In this document: positions 1-6,123 of the stretch, in pieces
Position numbering within the stretch: position 1 is the stretch's first letter
Layout: every line of letters begins with the position of its first letter
DNA from: JAJYLM01 sp964547905
GTDB taxonomy: Bacteria > JAMCPX01
NCBI GenBank assembly: GCA_964547905.1
Contig: CAZJPN010000010.1
Span: 1 to 6,767, forward strand
Direction: 5' to 3'
Length of the DNA: 6,767 nt
Notes under the pieces: model-generated
The model's input: the letters and a program-made list of their open reading frames with translations, nothing else
The model's database searches: none
Told to the model about the DNA's origin: nothing
Program-made: the position numbers and the translations under genes

Positions 1-1
1 C

Positions 2-2407
2 CCTTCGGGCACATACCAGGCAGTATTGAAGATAGTAGACAGCACCGGTATGCTTCTTACTCAGGCCACTGCAAGCTTCGGGATCAACTCGACATCGGAT
101 AACCTTTTGGGTCTTACCGGGGCCATAAGCATTGTGCCTCAAAGCCTTGAGTCAGGCAACGCCATATCCGTTAATTACTCGATAACGAACAGCGGAAATG
201 CAGGCGTGAACATAACACCCGCGGTTGTTCTGATAAGCCCGCAGACTAATCAAGGTTCTGGGCAGCCCTTTACCATAAGCACAACAAGCGCATTTATTGC
301 GACCCAGGCGACATATGGCAATGCATTTACCTATCCTGTAACCTGCGCCTTGTTCGGCGATTACATTGCGGCACTCAAGGCATCCGATACCAAGACAATA
401 GCGCAAAGCTGGTTCAGGGTGGTTGACCTTACCCCGCCTGTTGTGACTGTCTCCGGGGTCGTTAATAACGGCTGCTACAATACCCCGAGCCCGTCTATAA
501 GCATCACGGACTGCCATCTGTCGTCGCAGAATATAACACTAAACGGCAATCCATATACCAGCGGCATGCCAATCAGCACGGACGGGAACTATTCGCTGAT
601 TGCAACCGGCACGGATCTGGGCGGAAACGTAACGACCAAGTCTATAAGCTTTACGGTTGATACCATTGCGCCCCTGATAACCATTACGGGTGTGACAAAC
701 GGGGTGACGTATACCTCGAGCGTAACTCCGGTCATAACTATCACCGATGCAAACCTCATAAGCTCGACAACAACCCTTGACGGCATAGCCTACACATCGG
801 GCACGCCTGTAACAGCGAGTGGAAGCCACACACTCAGCGTCAGTGCGTCAGACTGTGCAGGCAACCAGGCAAGCAAGTCCGTAAGCTTCTCGATCATGAG
901 TGTGAAGCTCGATGTGTCAAAGAGCCTGATAACGCCGCCCGGGGTGCTGATATTCAATATGAACAACGGTGATGAAGAAGGATGTCATGGAGATGAACAT
1001 GATAAGGACGCAAACTCCGGGCTATTGATAAGCGAATTGACGACACTTCTCACCAATGCCGGCTACTACTACACAGTTACGGATACATGGGATGGATTTG
1101 GGGCTGCATTTAATACCGGGATGTATAACCGGTATATCCTGATAGACAGCAGCGAGCAGTCAGAAGCGGGTAGTGAGGGGATAGATAAGCTCGATTCCGG
1201 CTCTGAGGGTCATGGTGAAGATCATGATCTTATCCGGAAGGAACTCAGGGAAGCGGTGAACATGGGCGACGGATTGATTGTCATAAAATCCAGCCCTGAT
1301 GATCTGCCGTGGCTTGAGGATGTTACGGGTGTGAAATGGCTTGGACAAATGGATGATGAACAAAAAACATTAGGGAACATTATTGTCGAGCTTAAGACGG
1401 CTTTGTCAGCGTCCGGTGGGACTCTTACACTTACCGGCAAATATAGCGCTGTGAATATGACGGTAACAACCGCAAGCATGGCAGGGTATTATGCCCGGAT
1501 AAAACAAAAATGCGATCATAGAGACGGTCACGGTGAGGATTCCGAATACAAAGACTTTGATTCCAGTTTGCACAACGGGAAGAATGACGGCAACAACAGT
1601 GATGGTTGTACGTGCGGTGATGAGCATGACCACGATAAGAGTTCAATGACCCCTGTTGCTATGGCAATAAACGCTTATGGTATGGGTGAGGCTGTCAGCA
1701 TGGGATTTGACCCGTCCTATATCAGCGAAACAACCCAGGCACAGGGTCTATTACTGAATGCTTTAGGCTTTGTGGCGCCCAACTACCAGTACATGCCGCA
1801 TAGATTATACCCATCGAGCACACAGGGCATACAGATCAGCGTAACCAACCTCGGTGTAGCCGTCGGCTTAAACATTACCGAATCTGTGCCATCAAGTGCG
1901 GGAATAGGACAGGTATTCAATAACGGTTCCCTGACGGACAGTACCATTGTTTGGCAGTATGCGCTTCCTGTGTCTGCATCTGCGACGTTCTCATACACCG
2001 TGACGATGCCGCAGACAGCCAGCTCATATACCTTTACCACGGGTATCTGGTATAACAATGGCTCCCAGTATACCCAGTACGGATCATATCCTCTCTACAT
2101 GACTGTAACGATACAGCCTCAAGCACTGTTAGAACAGATCATAGCGGATGTTCAGGTTCTGAACGTGAAATGGGATGATAAGGAGCGTAAAGAAAAGGTG
2201 CTGGATCTGCTCGGCGGTTTGCAATACCGGCAGGATACGATTCAGCCTCGGCATGCAGCAGAGATACTCATCAAGGCAATCGACGAACTGATGCAGATCG
2301 AGTCCGCCGATAGTACCCAGATAAGACTGAGCCTGGATGTGGAACTGCGGATGTACGAGACGATGATAACCGGGGGGACTCAGGATCATTGGCCATTCCA
2401 TGATTAA
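2..2407 (+). CDS. Large exported/surface protein, 3' part, Ig-like and amidotransferase-like domains
   Basis: The frame is open from the first complete codon at 2, so the gene begins upstream of the window; the TTG at 26 is only an internal codon. 801 residues are visible, numbered here from position 2. Residues 1-140 are beta-rich and CARDB-like. Two tandem Ig-like repeats follow at about 145-222 and 223-298; both start near a (P)PxVTVSGV-type strand and end in GGN/AGN...KSxSFxx. Residues about 312-590 resemble the glutamine-amidotransferase-like fold seen in large surface proteins (GVLIFNM, YNRYILIDSSEQ, LREAVNMGDGLIVIKSSPDDLPWL). No catalytic Cys-His pair is evident, so it is probably non-enzymatic. 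Acidic/His/Cys-rich insertions interrupt it at 323-337, 395-409 and 504-548. Residues about 600-705 resemble DUF11/CARDB, and 706-801 are a charged helical tail. No LPXTG or C-terminal membrane anchor is seen. An adhesin or envelope protein is inferred; the substrate is unknown. Confidence 0.85.
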   Translation, partial: PSGTYQAVLKIVDSTGMLLTQATASFGINSTSDNLLGLTGAISIVPQSLESGNAISVNYSITNSGNAGVNITPAVVLISPQTNQGSGQPFTISTTSAFIATQATYGNAFTYPVTCALFGDYIAALKASDTKTIAQSWFRVVDLTPPVVTVSGVVNNGCYNTPSPSISITDCHLSSQNITLNGNPYTSGMPISTDGNYSLIATGTDLGGNVTTKSISFTVDTIAPLITITGVTNGVTYTSSVTPVITITDANLISSTTTLDGIAYTSGTPVTASGSHTLSVSASDCAGNQASKSVSFSIMSVKLDVSKSLITPPGVLIFNMNNGDEEGCHGDEHDKDANSGLLISELTTLLTNAGYYYTVTDTWDGFGAAFNTGMYNRYILIDSSEQSEAGSEGIDKLDSGSEGHGEDHDLIRKELREAVNMGDGLIVIKSSPDDLPWLEDVTGVKWLGQMDDEQKTLGNIIVELKTALSASGGTLTLTGKYSAVNMTVTTASMAGYYARIKQKCDHRDGHGEDSEYKDFDSSLHNGKNDGNNSDGCTCGDEHDHDKSSMTPVAMAINAYGMGEAVSMGFDPSYISETTQAQGLLLNALGFVAPNYQYMPHRLYPSSTQGIQISVTNLGVAVGLNITESVPSSAGIGQVFNNGSLTDSTIVWQYALPVSASATFSYTVTMPQTASSYTFTTGIWYNNGSQYTQYGSYPLYMTVTIQPQALLEQIIADVQVLNVKWDDKERKEKVLDLLGGLQYRQDTIQPRHAAEILIKAIDELMQIESADSTQIRLSLDVELRMYETMITGGTQDHWPFHD

Positions 2408-2409
2408 CT

Positions 2410-2598
2410 ACTTTCGCTGCCAGTAATGGAGGCTCAGGTATTGTGTTTATGCGGTTCTGTCTGTAGAAGGTATCTGGTAGACGGGGACATCCTCAGATTC
2501 TCGATGCTGGTCAGCATACCCTTGTCCAAAGAACGGCCGTTTATGGAACGCCTATCGATGCCGGGCTTTTCAGAGTGAAGCCCTTACCCTGTTTTTGA
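2410..2598 (+). other. Possible decayed reading frame between convergent genes
   Basis: After the stop of the surface-protein gene, another plus frame runs 2410-2598, interrupted only by TAG at 2464-2466. It encodes NGGSGIVFMRF at 2425-2457, which resembles the GGSGIV(I)xR(Y/F) segment at the end of many glycine-rich or LamG-type surface proteins. The rest (DAGQHTLVQRTAVYGTPIDAG and onward) is not recognised. Its last part is antisense to the 3' end of the recombinase gene. It could be the remnant of a second surface-protein gene, or chance: an open run of about 44 codons is not rare at this base composition. No terminator with a T-tract is visible between the convergent genes. Confidence 0.22.
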
Positions 2599-3236
2599 CA
2601 CCCCTTTTTGGAACGCCCTTTATACCACCTATAAACTGTTGCCTTACCGATCTTAAGCTGTCGTGATACTTTCCCGTAACTCATGCCCCTTTTAAGCAGC
2701 CTTATGGCTTCGGCGCGCTTTTTCGTTCCAATCTCCGGACGCCCAAGCTTCTTCCCTGACCTCTTTACCCTGGCCAGGCCTGCCTTTGTCCGTTCACTGA
2801 TCCTCTCGCGTTCCGCCTTTGCCAGCGTGGACACCACGGCCAGCAAGATGTTCCGGGCGAGTTCATTGGTCGTGTCCAGGTATGGTTCAGTATAGCTTAT
2901 GACGGCTATCCCCATGCGCTCGAGCATTTCTATAAGCTGGACAGTCCTTGACATACCTTCCCGGCTCAGGCGGTCCAGTGCCCACACAAGGATCACATCG
3001 AACTTTTTTTGATGTGCGTCCTTTAGCATTTTATTAAATGCGGCCCGGTCGGCCCTTTTACCCGAGGCGGTATCCTTGTAGACTTGCACGACATCGAGGC
3101 CCCTACCCTTCGCAAATGTAGTAAGCGGCTCAAGCTGGTTTTCGAGCTCCTGCTTGTCCGTACTGACTCTCAGATAGAGTGCTGCTCTCAAAACTGCACC
3201 CCATGTTTTATTTTCTTTCTTTAAGGACGTTATCAC
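2541..3236 (-). CDS. Serine recombinase (resolvase/invertase family)
   Basis: This is a small serine recombinase that cuts and rejoins DNA through a phosphoserine link. With the GTG start at 3234-3236 it has 231 residues. The catalytic domain has ALYLRVSTDKQ with Tyr21, Arg23 and nucleophile Ser25, then WALDRLSR with Asp88, Arg89 and Arg92. The long E-helix follows (KAERERISERTKAGLARVK, about 140-158). After the KLGRP hinge (about 163-167) comes a C-terminal helix-turn-helix (about 173-205, GMSYGKVSRQLKIGKATVYRWYK). Length and order fit the resolvase/invertase group, not large serine integrases. The TTG at 3291-3293 is excluded as a start because it is the -35 box TTGACA. A TTG at 3189-3191 would put Ser at the usual position 10 and remains possible. 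Where parA has ATG after the shared leader, this gene has ATT. The last ~20 residues look non-conserved. Plasmid multimer resolution is the likely role; inversion or excision cannot be excluded. Confidence 0.9.
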   Translation of the reverse strand: MITSLKKENKTWGAVLRAALYLRVSTDKQELENQLEPLTTFAKGRGLDVVQVYKDTASGKRADRAAFNKMLKDAHQKKFDVILVWALDRLSREGMSRTVQLIEMLERMGIAVISYTEPYLDTTNELARNILLAVVSTLAKAERERISERTKAGLARVKRSGKKLGRPEIGTKKRAEAIRLLKRGMSYGKVSRQLKIGKATVYRWYKGRSKKGCQKQGKGFTLKSPASIGVP

Positions 3237-3240
3237 TTTA

Positions 3241-3337
3241 ATAAGCTCTTTACATCTTATAAGGGATACATATATATTATTTATATATGTCAAGAGATAA
3301 TATATATTATATACTTAAATGTAGGTGTCCGTAAATA
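3241..3337 (-). repeat. Promoter/operator block, copy A
   Basis: This 97-base block is a diverged direct copy of 4178-4280. It contains three dyads: CTTATAAG at 3256-3263, ACATATATA-N5-TATATATGT at 3268-3290, and the perfect palindrome ATAATATATATTAT at 3297-3310. It fills the gap between the RHH stop codon and the recombinase gene almost exactly. Compared with copy B it lacks about 6 bases of the TA run. Several changes keep the middle dyad symmetric although its arms differ from those in copy B. It may be an operator, a centromere-like site or a res site. Confidence 0.85.
3265..3293 (-). promoter_or_regulatory. Predicted sigma-70 promoter for the recombinase
   Basis: A perfect -35 box TTGACA lies at 3288-3293 on the minus strand. 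The matching -10 position at 17-base spacing (3265-3270) reads TGTATC, a poor match, whereas copy B has TATATA there. The upstream 3297-3310 palindrome is AT-only and could serve as an UP element or operator. Expression is inferred to be weaker than for parA. Confidence 0.55.
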
Positions 3338-3343
3338 GGACTT

Positions 3344-3547
3344 TTACTTTATGAGATGTTCCCCTATTGCTTTAAGTATTATCTCTGTGATTGTGGTATC
3401 TTCGTTCAGGGCTTTCAGTTTAAGCTGTTTATGGAGAGTTTTTGGTATATTGATACTCAACTTTGCCACTACTTGATTTTCTTCATCCCGAACCATTTCT
3501 ATAGCTGCTTGTTTGCTTGTTGGTCTTCCGGCTTTCATTATAGTCAT
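3344..3547 (-). CDS. Ribbon-helix-helix DNA-binding protein, probable ParB/ParG-type partition partner
   Basis: This 67-residue protein has a basic, probably flexible N-terminus (MKAGRPTSKQ) and a C-terminal ribbon-helix-helix fold. The strand is about 27-34 (VAKLSINI), the first helix 35-48 (PKTLHKQLKLKALN) and the second helix 52-65 (TITEIILKAIGEHL). Size and architecture match small centromere-binding proteins of type Ib partition systems such as ParG. Its ATG overlaps the parA stop in an ATGA, so translation is probably coupled. A second in-frame ATG lies three codons later. In type Ib systems this protein binds the centromere and represses the operon promoter, and stimulates the ParA ATPase. 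The likely binding sites here are the AT-rich dyads at 4178-4280 and 3241-3337. An antitoxin is the alternative, but no toxin gene lies beside it. Confidence 0.8.
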   Translation of the reverse strand: MTIMKAGRPTSKQAAIEMVRDEENQVVAKLSINIPKTLHKQLKLKALNEDTTITEIILKAIGEHLIK

Positions 3548-4179
3548 TTTGCAAACTCCTTTATCTCTTTGATTAATAGCTGAACTTCTTTAGCTGCATC
3601 GCTTCCCGGTTCGGCGTCCAAAACACTTTTACCTTCGGCTGCAGCCTTCGCATAAATCACGCGTTGGGATGTTCCGTGCTCAAAGACGGGTGTCTTATAA
3701 CTCGAAAGCACGTCTCTGACTTCATTTCCTATGGTTGTTCTGTTGATTTGCCGGCTGATCACAAAGGCGACCTTAGGCTTTCCGTTGGCGATTTTTTGCC
3801 GTTCTTTTATCACATCAACCAAATCTTCTACAGCCCACACGTCGTAAGGGGATGGTTGAACGGGAATTAAAATGATGTCTGCACATTTAATTGCCGCGAC
3901 AGATATACTGAGTTCCATAGGTGCACCGTCAACCACGATCCAATCGAACTGACCCGTCACAGCCTTAATATCCTTATCGAGTGTCGGCCTATCTAAGCCA
4001 ATCATCGGAAGCGAGCCACCACCGCCGGCGGCGTGCCAGTCCCGCGCAGAACCTAATGGATCAGAGTCCACTAGGATCACCTTATCCCCGCCCTTTTGCA
4101 AAGCAACACTGATGTTGGTTGCAATCGTTGTCTTACCGCACCCGCCCTTTCTATTCAAAATTGCCAGGATTATAGACAT
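3544..4179 (-). CDS. parA: ParA-family partition ATPase
   Basis: This is a 211-residue ParA/MinD-type ATPase that binds the nucleoid and moves plasmid copies apart. The deviant Walker A motif is at 9-18 (NRKGGCGKTT, with Lys11 and Lys16). Walker A' is at 36-41 (LVDSDP), Walker B at 80-87 (WIVVDGAP), and the family motif IPVQPSPYDVWA at 105-116. There is no N-terminal helix-turn-helix, so it belongs to the short type Ib group, which pairs with RHH partners as seen directly downstream. The start is the ATG at 4177-4179, preceded by AAGAGG at 4190-4195 with a 10-base spacer. A longer TTG start at 4234-4236 is rejected because that TTG belongs to the -35 box. The gene is transcribed in the same direction as rep and the recombinase. 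Confidence 0.92.
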   Translation of the reverse strand: MSIILAILNRKGGCGKTTIATNISVALQKGGDKVILVDSDPLGSARDWHAAGGGGSLPMIGLDRPTLDKDIKAVTGQFDWIVVDGAPMELSISVAAIKCADIILIPVQPSPYDVWAVEDLVDVIKERQKIANGKPKVAFVISRQINRTTIGNEVRDVLSSYKTPVFEHGTSQRVIYAKAAAEGKSVLDAEPGSDAAKEVQLLIKEIKEFAK

Positions 4180-4280
4180 AAGTTCTTTACCTCTTATAAG
4201 GGGTATATATATATATATATTATTTATACCTGTCAAGAAATAATATATATTATATACTCAAATACAGATGTTTGTAAATA
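4178..4280 (-). repeat. Promoter/operator block, copy B (candidate parS)
   Basis: This 103-base block between the rep stop and the parA ATG is the partner of copy A at 3241-3337. It carries CTTATAAG at 4193-4200, a GGTATA...TATACC dyad at 4202-4230 spanning the promoter spacer, and ATAATATATATTAT at 4240-4253. Its place just upstream of parA is where type Ib plasmids keep both the centromere and the autoregulated promoter. A long TA run sits between the core elements. Confidence 0.85.
4208..4236 (-). promoter_or_regulatory. Predicted sigma-70 promoter of parA-RHH
   Basis: The -35 box TTGACA lies at 4231-4236 and a -10-like TATATA at 4208-4213, with 17 bases between them, all on the minus strand. 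The -10 is embedded in a TA run, so its exact register is uncertain. The GGTATA/TATACC dyad overlaps the spacer and the downstream flank, as expected for a repressor operator. Confidence 0.65.
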
Positions 4281-4282
4281 AT

Positions 4283-5545
4283 TTATACTCCGGTCGGTGA
4301 GAACAGGTTCAACTGATCAAGTAACTCAAGGCAGATTTCAATCTCCCGGAGCTCTCTTGTACTGTTGTATAGTGCACTCCCTTTTTCAAGCTCTGGACGT
4401 TCAATCGAAAGCCACTTCTCGGCGTCGTCCGCGATCGCTTGCTTTTTTTCTGCGGGTAGGGTGTTAAAATATTCGAGTGCCTGTTTTTCACGGTCAGCGT
4501 CTTGTTGAAAGGCTTGTTGTTTTGCTTTTTCGTGCTGTTGCTCTGTAGTTTCTTTTTCTTGTATTTTCTGTTCTTTTTCCTTTTGTATTTGTTCTTGTTG
4601 CTTTTGCACCTCTGCGTCGGAGTAATCATTTTTCAAGGCATGTTGGATATAAGCATTAGGGTTTTTTATGTCCGCCTGTACTGCCCGCAAAATTATTTTT
4701 TGTGCACCCTCGGCACTGTATTTTTTCACAAGATTTTTTAAGGAAGATTTTGCAATCTTTCCGGCGCACTGTCTCATCAGATCGTTTACAGTTTCGTTAA
4801 ACACTGAATCGTCTTCTGTTGCATGGTCCTCTTTTGGTTGCTCGGGTGCGGGTAAAGCTGTTTTGCTTTTTTGTTTCTGTGAAAATTTTATTTCAGTAAC
4901 TTTATGGCCAGTCCAGGTGAGATTATAGTCCATAACAATATCCGTTTTTTCATTGATCTCGTTTATCGCGGGTTTGATACAAAATCTTTCTAAGTCTCCA
5001 AAGTTTTTATAACCTTGCACACCGATTTCTTTTTTAAATTCTTCTATGTTTTGTTTTGGTATTTCTACAAACCGATATCTGATGGCTTTTTCATACAAGA
5101 TCACTGCATATTTTCCTTTCAGACTGCTTATAATCATAAGGTCGAGTGGTGTATAATAATCATTTTTAATAAGAGCTTCTCTGACCATATCGGGCAATTT
5201 AAACTGTAAAGCATGACCTTGTTTTTTAGCCTGACTCAACAAAGAAAATATATCCCAATCACCCTTTTTTTCGTCTTCTATAACTTCGACCACGATTTTT
5301 ACTAAGGCTTTCAAATCTTCCCTTAACCTATTTGTATCAGTGTTGTGGAGTCCTGCCAGTTTGTTTATTTTAGAAAGAGCAATAACGAAGCTTGTTTTAT
5401 TATTATCATACCGAAGCTCCTCTTGAGCTTTAAATAAAAGTATATTGTAGGCTTTTCTTTGAGTAGCTGTAATGTCTACATTAGTGATCGTAATTGCTTG
5501 ATTCGGTTTTTTAAGTATTTTATTTTTTTCTGTTCTTTTTGCCAA
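4283..5545 (-). CDS. Plasmid replication initiator, Rep_3-type
   Basis: This 420-residue protein is an iteron-binding initiator of the Rep_3 (RepB/RepE/pi) type. Two winged-helix regions are visible. The first, about 24-150, includes ITATQRKAYNILLFKAQEEL, then LAGLHNTDTNRLREDLKALV, then LPDMVREAL. The second, about 143-225, includes KGKYAVILYEKAIRYR, then IEEFKKEIGV, then YKNFGDLERFCIKPAINEIN, ending in TGHKVTEIKF. After a polar linker (226-250) a helical segment at 251-308 carries NPNAYIQHALKND, a pattern seen near the end of several plasmid Rep proteins. Residues 311-357 form a Gln/Lys/Glu-rich coiled coil, and 358-420 are again helical. About 190 residues thus follow the initiator core, longer than usual for Rep_3. 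The start is TTG at 5543-5545, supported by AGAAGGG at 5553-5559 with a 7-base spacer. Iterons lie directly upstream, so the gene is probably autorepressed. Confidence 0.88.
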   Translation of the reverse strand: MAKRTEKNKILKKPNQAITITNVDITATQRKAYNILLFKAQEELRYDNNKTSFVIALSKINKLAGLHNTDTNRLREDLKALVKIVVEVIEDEKKGDWDIFSLLSQAKKQGHALQFKLPDMVREALIKNDYYTPLDLMIISSLKGKYAVILYEKAIRYRFVEIPKQNIEEFKKEIGVQGYKNFGDLERFCIKPAINEINEKTDIVMDYNLTWTGHKVTEIKFSQKQKSKTALPAPEQPKEDHATEDDSVFNETVNDLMRQCAGKIAKSSLKNLVKKYSAEGAQKIILRAVQADIKNPNAYIQHALKNDYSDAEVQKQQEQIQKEKEQKIQEKETTEQQHEKAKQQAFQQDADREKQALEYFNTLPAEKKQAIADDAEKWLSIERPELEKGSALYNSTRELREIEICLELLDQLNLFSPTGV

Positions 5546-5552
5546 CTTATTA

Positions 5553-5559
5553 CCCTTCT
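5553..5559 (-). promoter_or_regulatory. Ribosome-binding site of the rep gene
   Basis: AGAAGGG on the minus strand ends 7 bases before the TTG codon at 5543-5545. No in-frame ATG offers a comparable site, so this decides the TTG start. Confidence 0.75.
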
Positions 5560-5575
5560 TTTATTAATTTTCATA

Positions 5576-5604
5576 ATGGTATTATATTAAGATAAAAAAG
5601 TCAA
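5576..5604 (-). promoter_or_regulatory. Predicted promoter of the rep gene
   Basis: TTGACT at 5599-5604 is a good -35 box. At 17-base spacing the -10 would be TACCAT (5576-5581). A better-looking TATAAT at 5581-5586 is only 12 bases away and so cannot pair with this -35. The iterons begin 3 bases upstream of the -35, so Rep bound to them could affect transcription. Confidence 0.5.
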
Positions 5605-5607
5605 GCA

Positions 5608-5665
5608 TTCTCTTAATAACTCATTCAATTTCTCTTAATACTCATTCAATTTCTCTTAATAAACT
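5608..5665. repeat. Iterons, two full and one partial direct repeat
   Basis: The units lie at 5608-5629 (22 bases), 5630-5650 (21 bases) and 5651-5665 (15 bases, partial). Each begins TTCTCTTAATA, and the two full ones end CTCATTCAAT; the first has one extra A. The period is two helical turns, so Rep would bind on one face of the DNA. Two and a half copies are few for an iteron plasmid, so part of the array may be degenerate. Confidence 0.85.
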
Positions 5666-5702
5666 ATGTAAGTCTTTTAAATATAAGGCGTTTTTACGTC
5701 CG

Positions 5703-5735
5703 TAACTTTTAAACAATACTTATAACTCTTAAACA
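5703..5735. repeat. Second short direct-repeat pair in the origin
   Basis: TAACTTTTAAACA at 5703-5715 and TAACTCTTAAACA at 5723-5735 differ at one base and have a 20-base period. A weaker relative, TCTTTTAAATA, lies at 5673-5683. They share the CTCTTAA core with the iterons and may be degenerate Rep sites. Confidence 0.5.
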
Positions 5736-5880
5736 CAACGTAATGTGTGTGTTTTTTATGTATGTAAAATGTAAGAATATTGTATATTAACTATTTTAAT
5801 TTTAAGTGTTTTTTGAATAATATGAAGAAAAAAAACATAAACTCATACAGTAGCTTTTACCATAGCAAGTCAAAAAAGCC

Positions 5881-6123
5881 GGGTATACCGGGTCAGAAAC
5901 ATGTAAAGTAGGGCAGGCAACCATAAAAATATTTTAAGAATCGCGCGGGATGGAGAAAAAGCAGGTCCTATAAATCAGAAGACCTCTAAAATCGATTTTA
6001 AACCCCCTAAAATTCCACCATATAACCTCTTCCTTTACCTTTATGCGTTCCTACACGGAACAGGGCAGGGCTTGCACCGAGCGGGCAAAGCAAGAGTATA
6101 TCCGGAATGCTCAAATCAGAAAG
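5881..6123. other. Gene-free stretch with palindromes
   Basis: No convincing gene is seen. It holds GGTATACC (5882-5889), a weak AGGTC/GACCT inverted repeat (5963-5985) and the perfect 14-bp palindrome TAAAATCGATTTTA (5987-6000). At about 6005-6121 the minus strand has a stop-free run ending in GTHKGKGRGYMVEF, continuous in frame with the remnant at 6124-6297 except for a TGA. It is unrecognised and probably not translated. Base composition becomes more GC-rich near 6055-6110 than in the origin. Confidence 0.4.
5898..5911 (+). repeat. 14-bp repeat, copy 1
   Basis: AACATGTAAAGTAG occurs here and at 6232-6245 in the same orientation, and 17 of 19 bases match when the flanks are included. The core ACATGT is palindromic. 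The copies lie 334 bases apart in DNA without a clear gene. Confidence 0.6.

Larger units (their letters stand above)
5599..5880. other. Probable replication origin region
   Basis: This gene-free stretch upstream of rep holds the tandem iterons (5608-5665), an inverted repeat TTACG-TC-CGTAA (5694-5705) and a second repeat pair (5703-5735). TTAAACACA at 5729-5737 is one mismatch from the DnaA box consensus TTATNCACA. A strongly AT-rich stretch at about 5740-5870 could be the unwinding region. The order rep, iterons, AT-rich DNA fits theta-replicating Rep_3 plasmids. Origin function is inferred from layout. Confidence 0.6.

Noticed and set aside
2504..2517. Hairpin ATGCTG-GT-CAGCAT as a terminator between the convergent genes
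   Set aside because: The stem is short with a 2-base loop, and neither strand has a following T-tract.
3344..3547. Antitoxin of a toxin-antitoxin pair
   Set aside because: The RHH gene overlaps parA, and the next gene downstream is a recombinase. No small toxin-like gene is adjacent.
4180..4236. Longer parA start at TTG 4234-4236
   Set aside because: The TTG is the start of the -35 hexamer TTGACA, and the extra 19 residues encode the TA-rich promoter. The ATG at 4177-4179 has a ribosome-binding site and matches the family N-terminus.
4502..4741. Plus-strand ORF encoding a very hydrophobic 79-residue protein
   Set aside because: It is antisense to the Gln/Lys/Glu-rich coiled coil of Rep; complementing such codons yields Leu/Phe-rich translations. 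It has no independent support.
5608..5665. Short CRISPR array
   Set aside because: The units are adjacent with no unique spacers, and no cas genes are present; iterons next to rep explain them better.
5731..5757. Terminator on the plus strand (AAACACA ... TGTGTTT plus T-tract)
   Set aside because: The 7-bp stem is GC-poor with a 10-base loop, and no plus-strand gene ends nearby.
5822..5911. 29-residue plus-strand ORF starting MKKKNINSYS
   Set aside because: There is no ribosome-binding site, it lies in AT-rich origin DNA, and it ends inside a repeat; I recognise no family.
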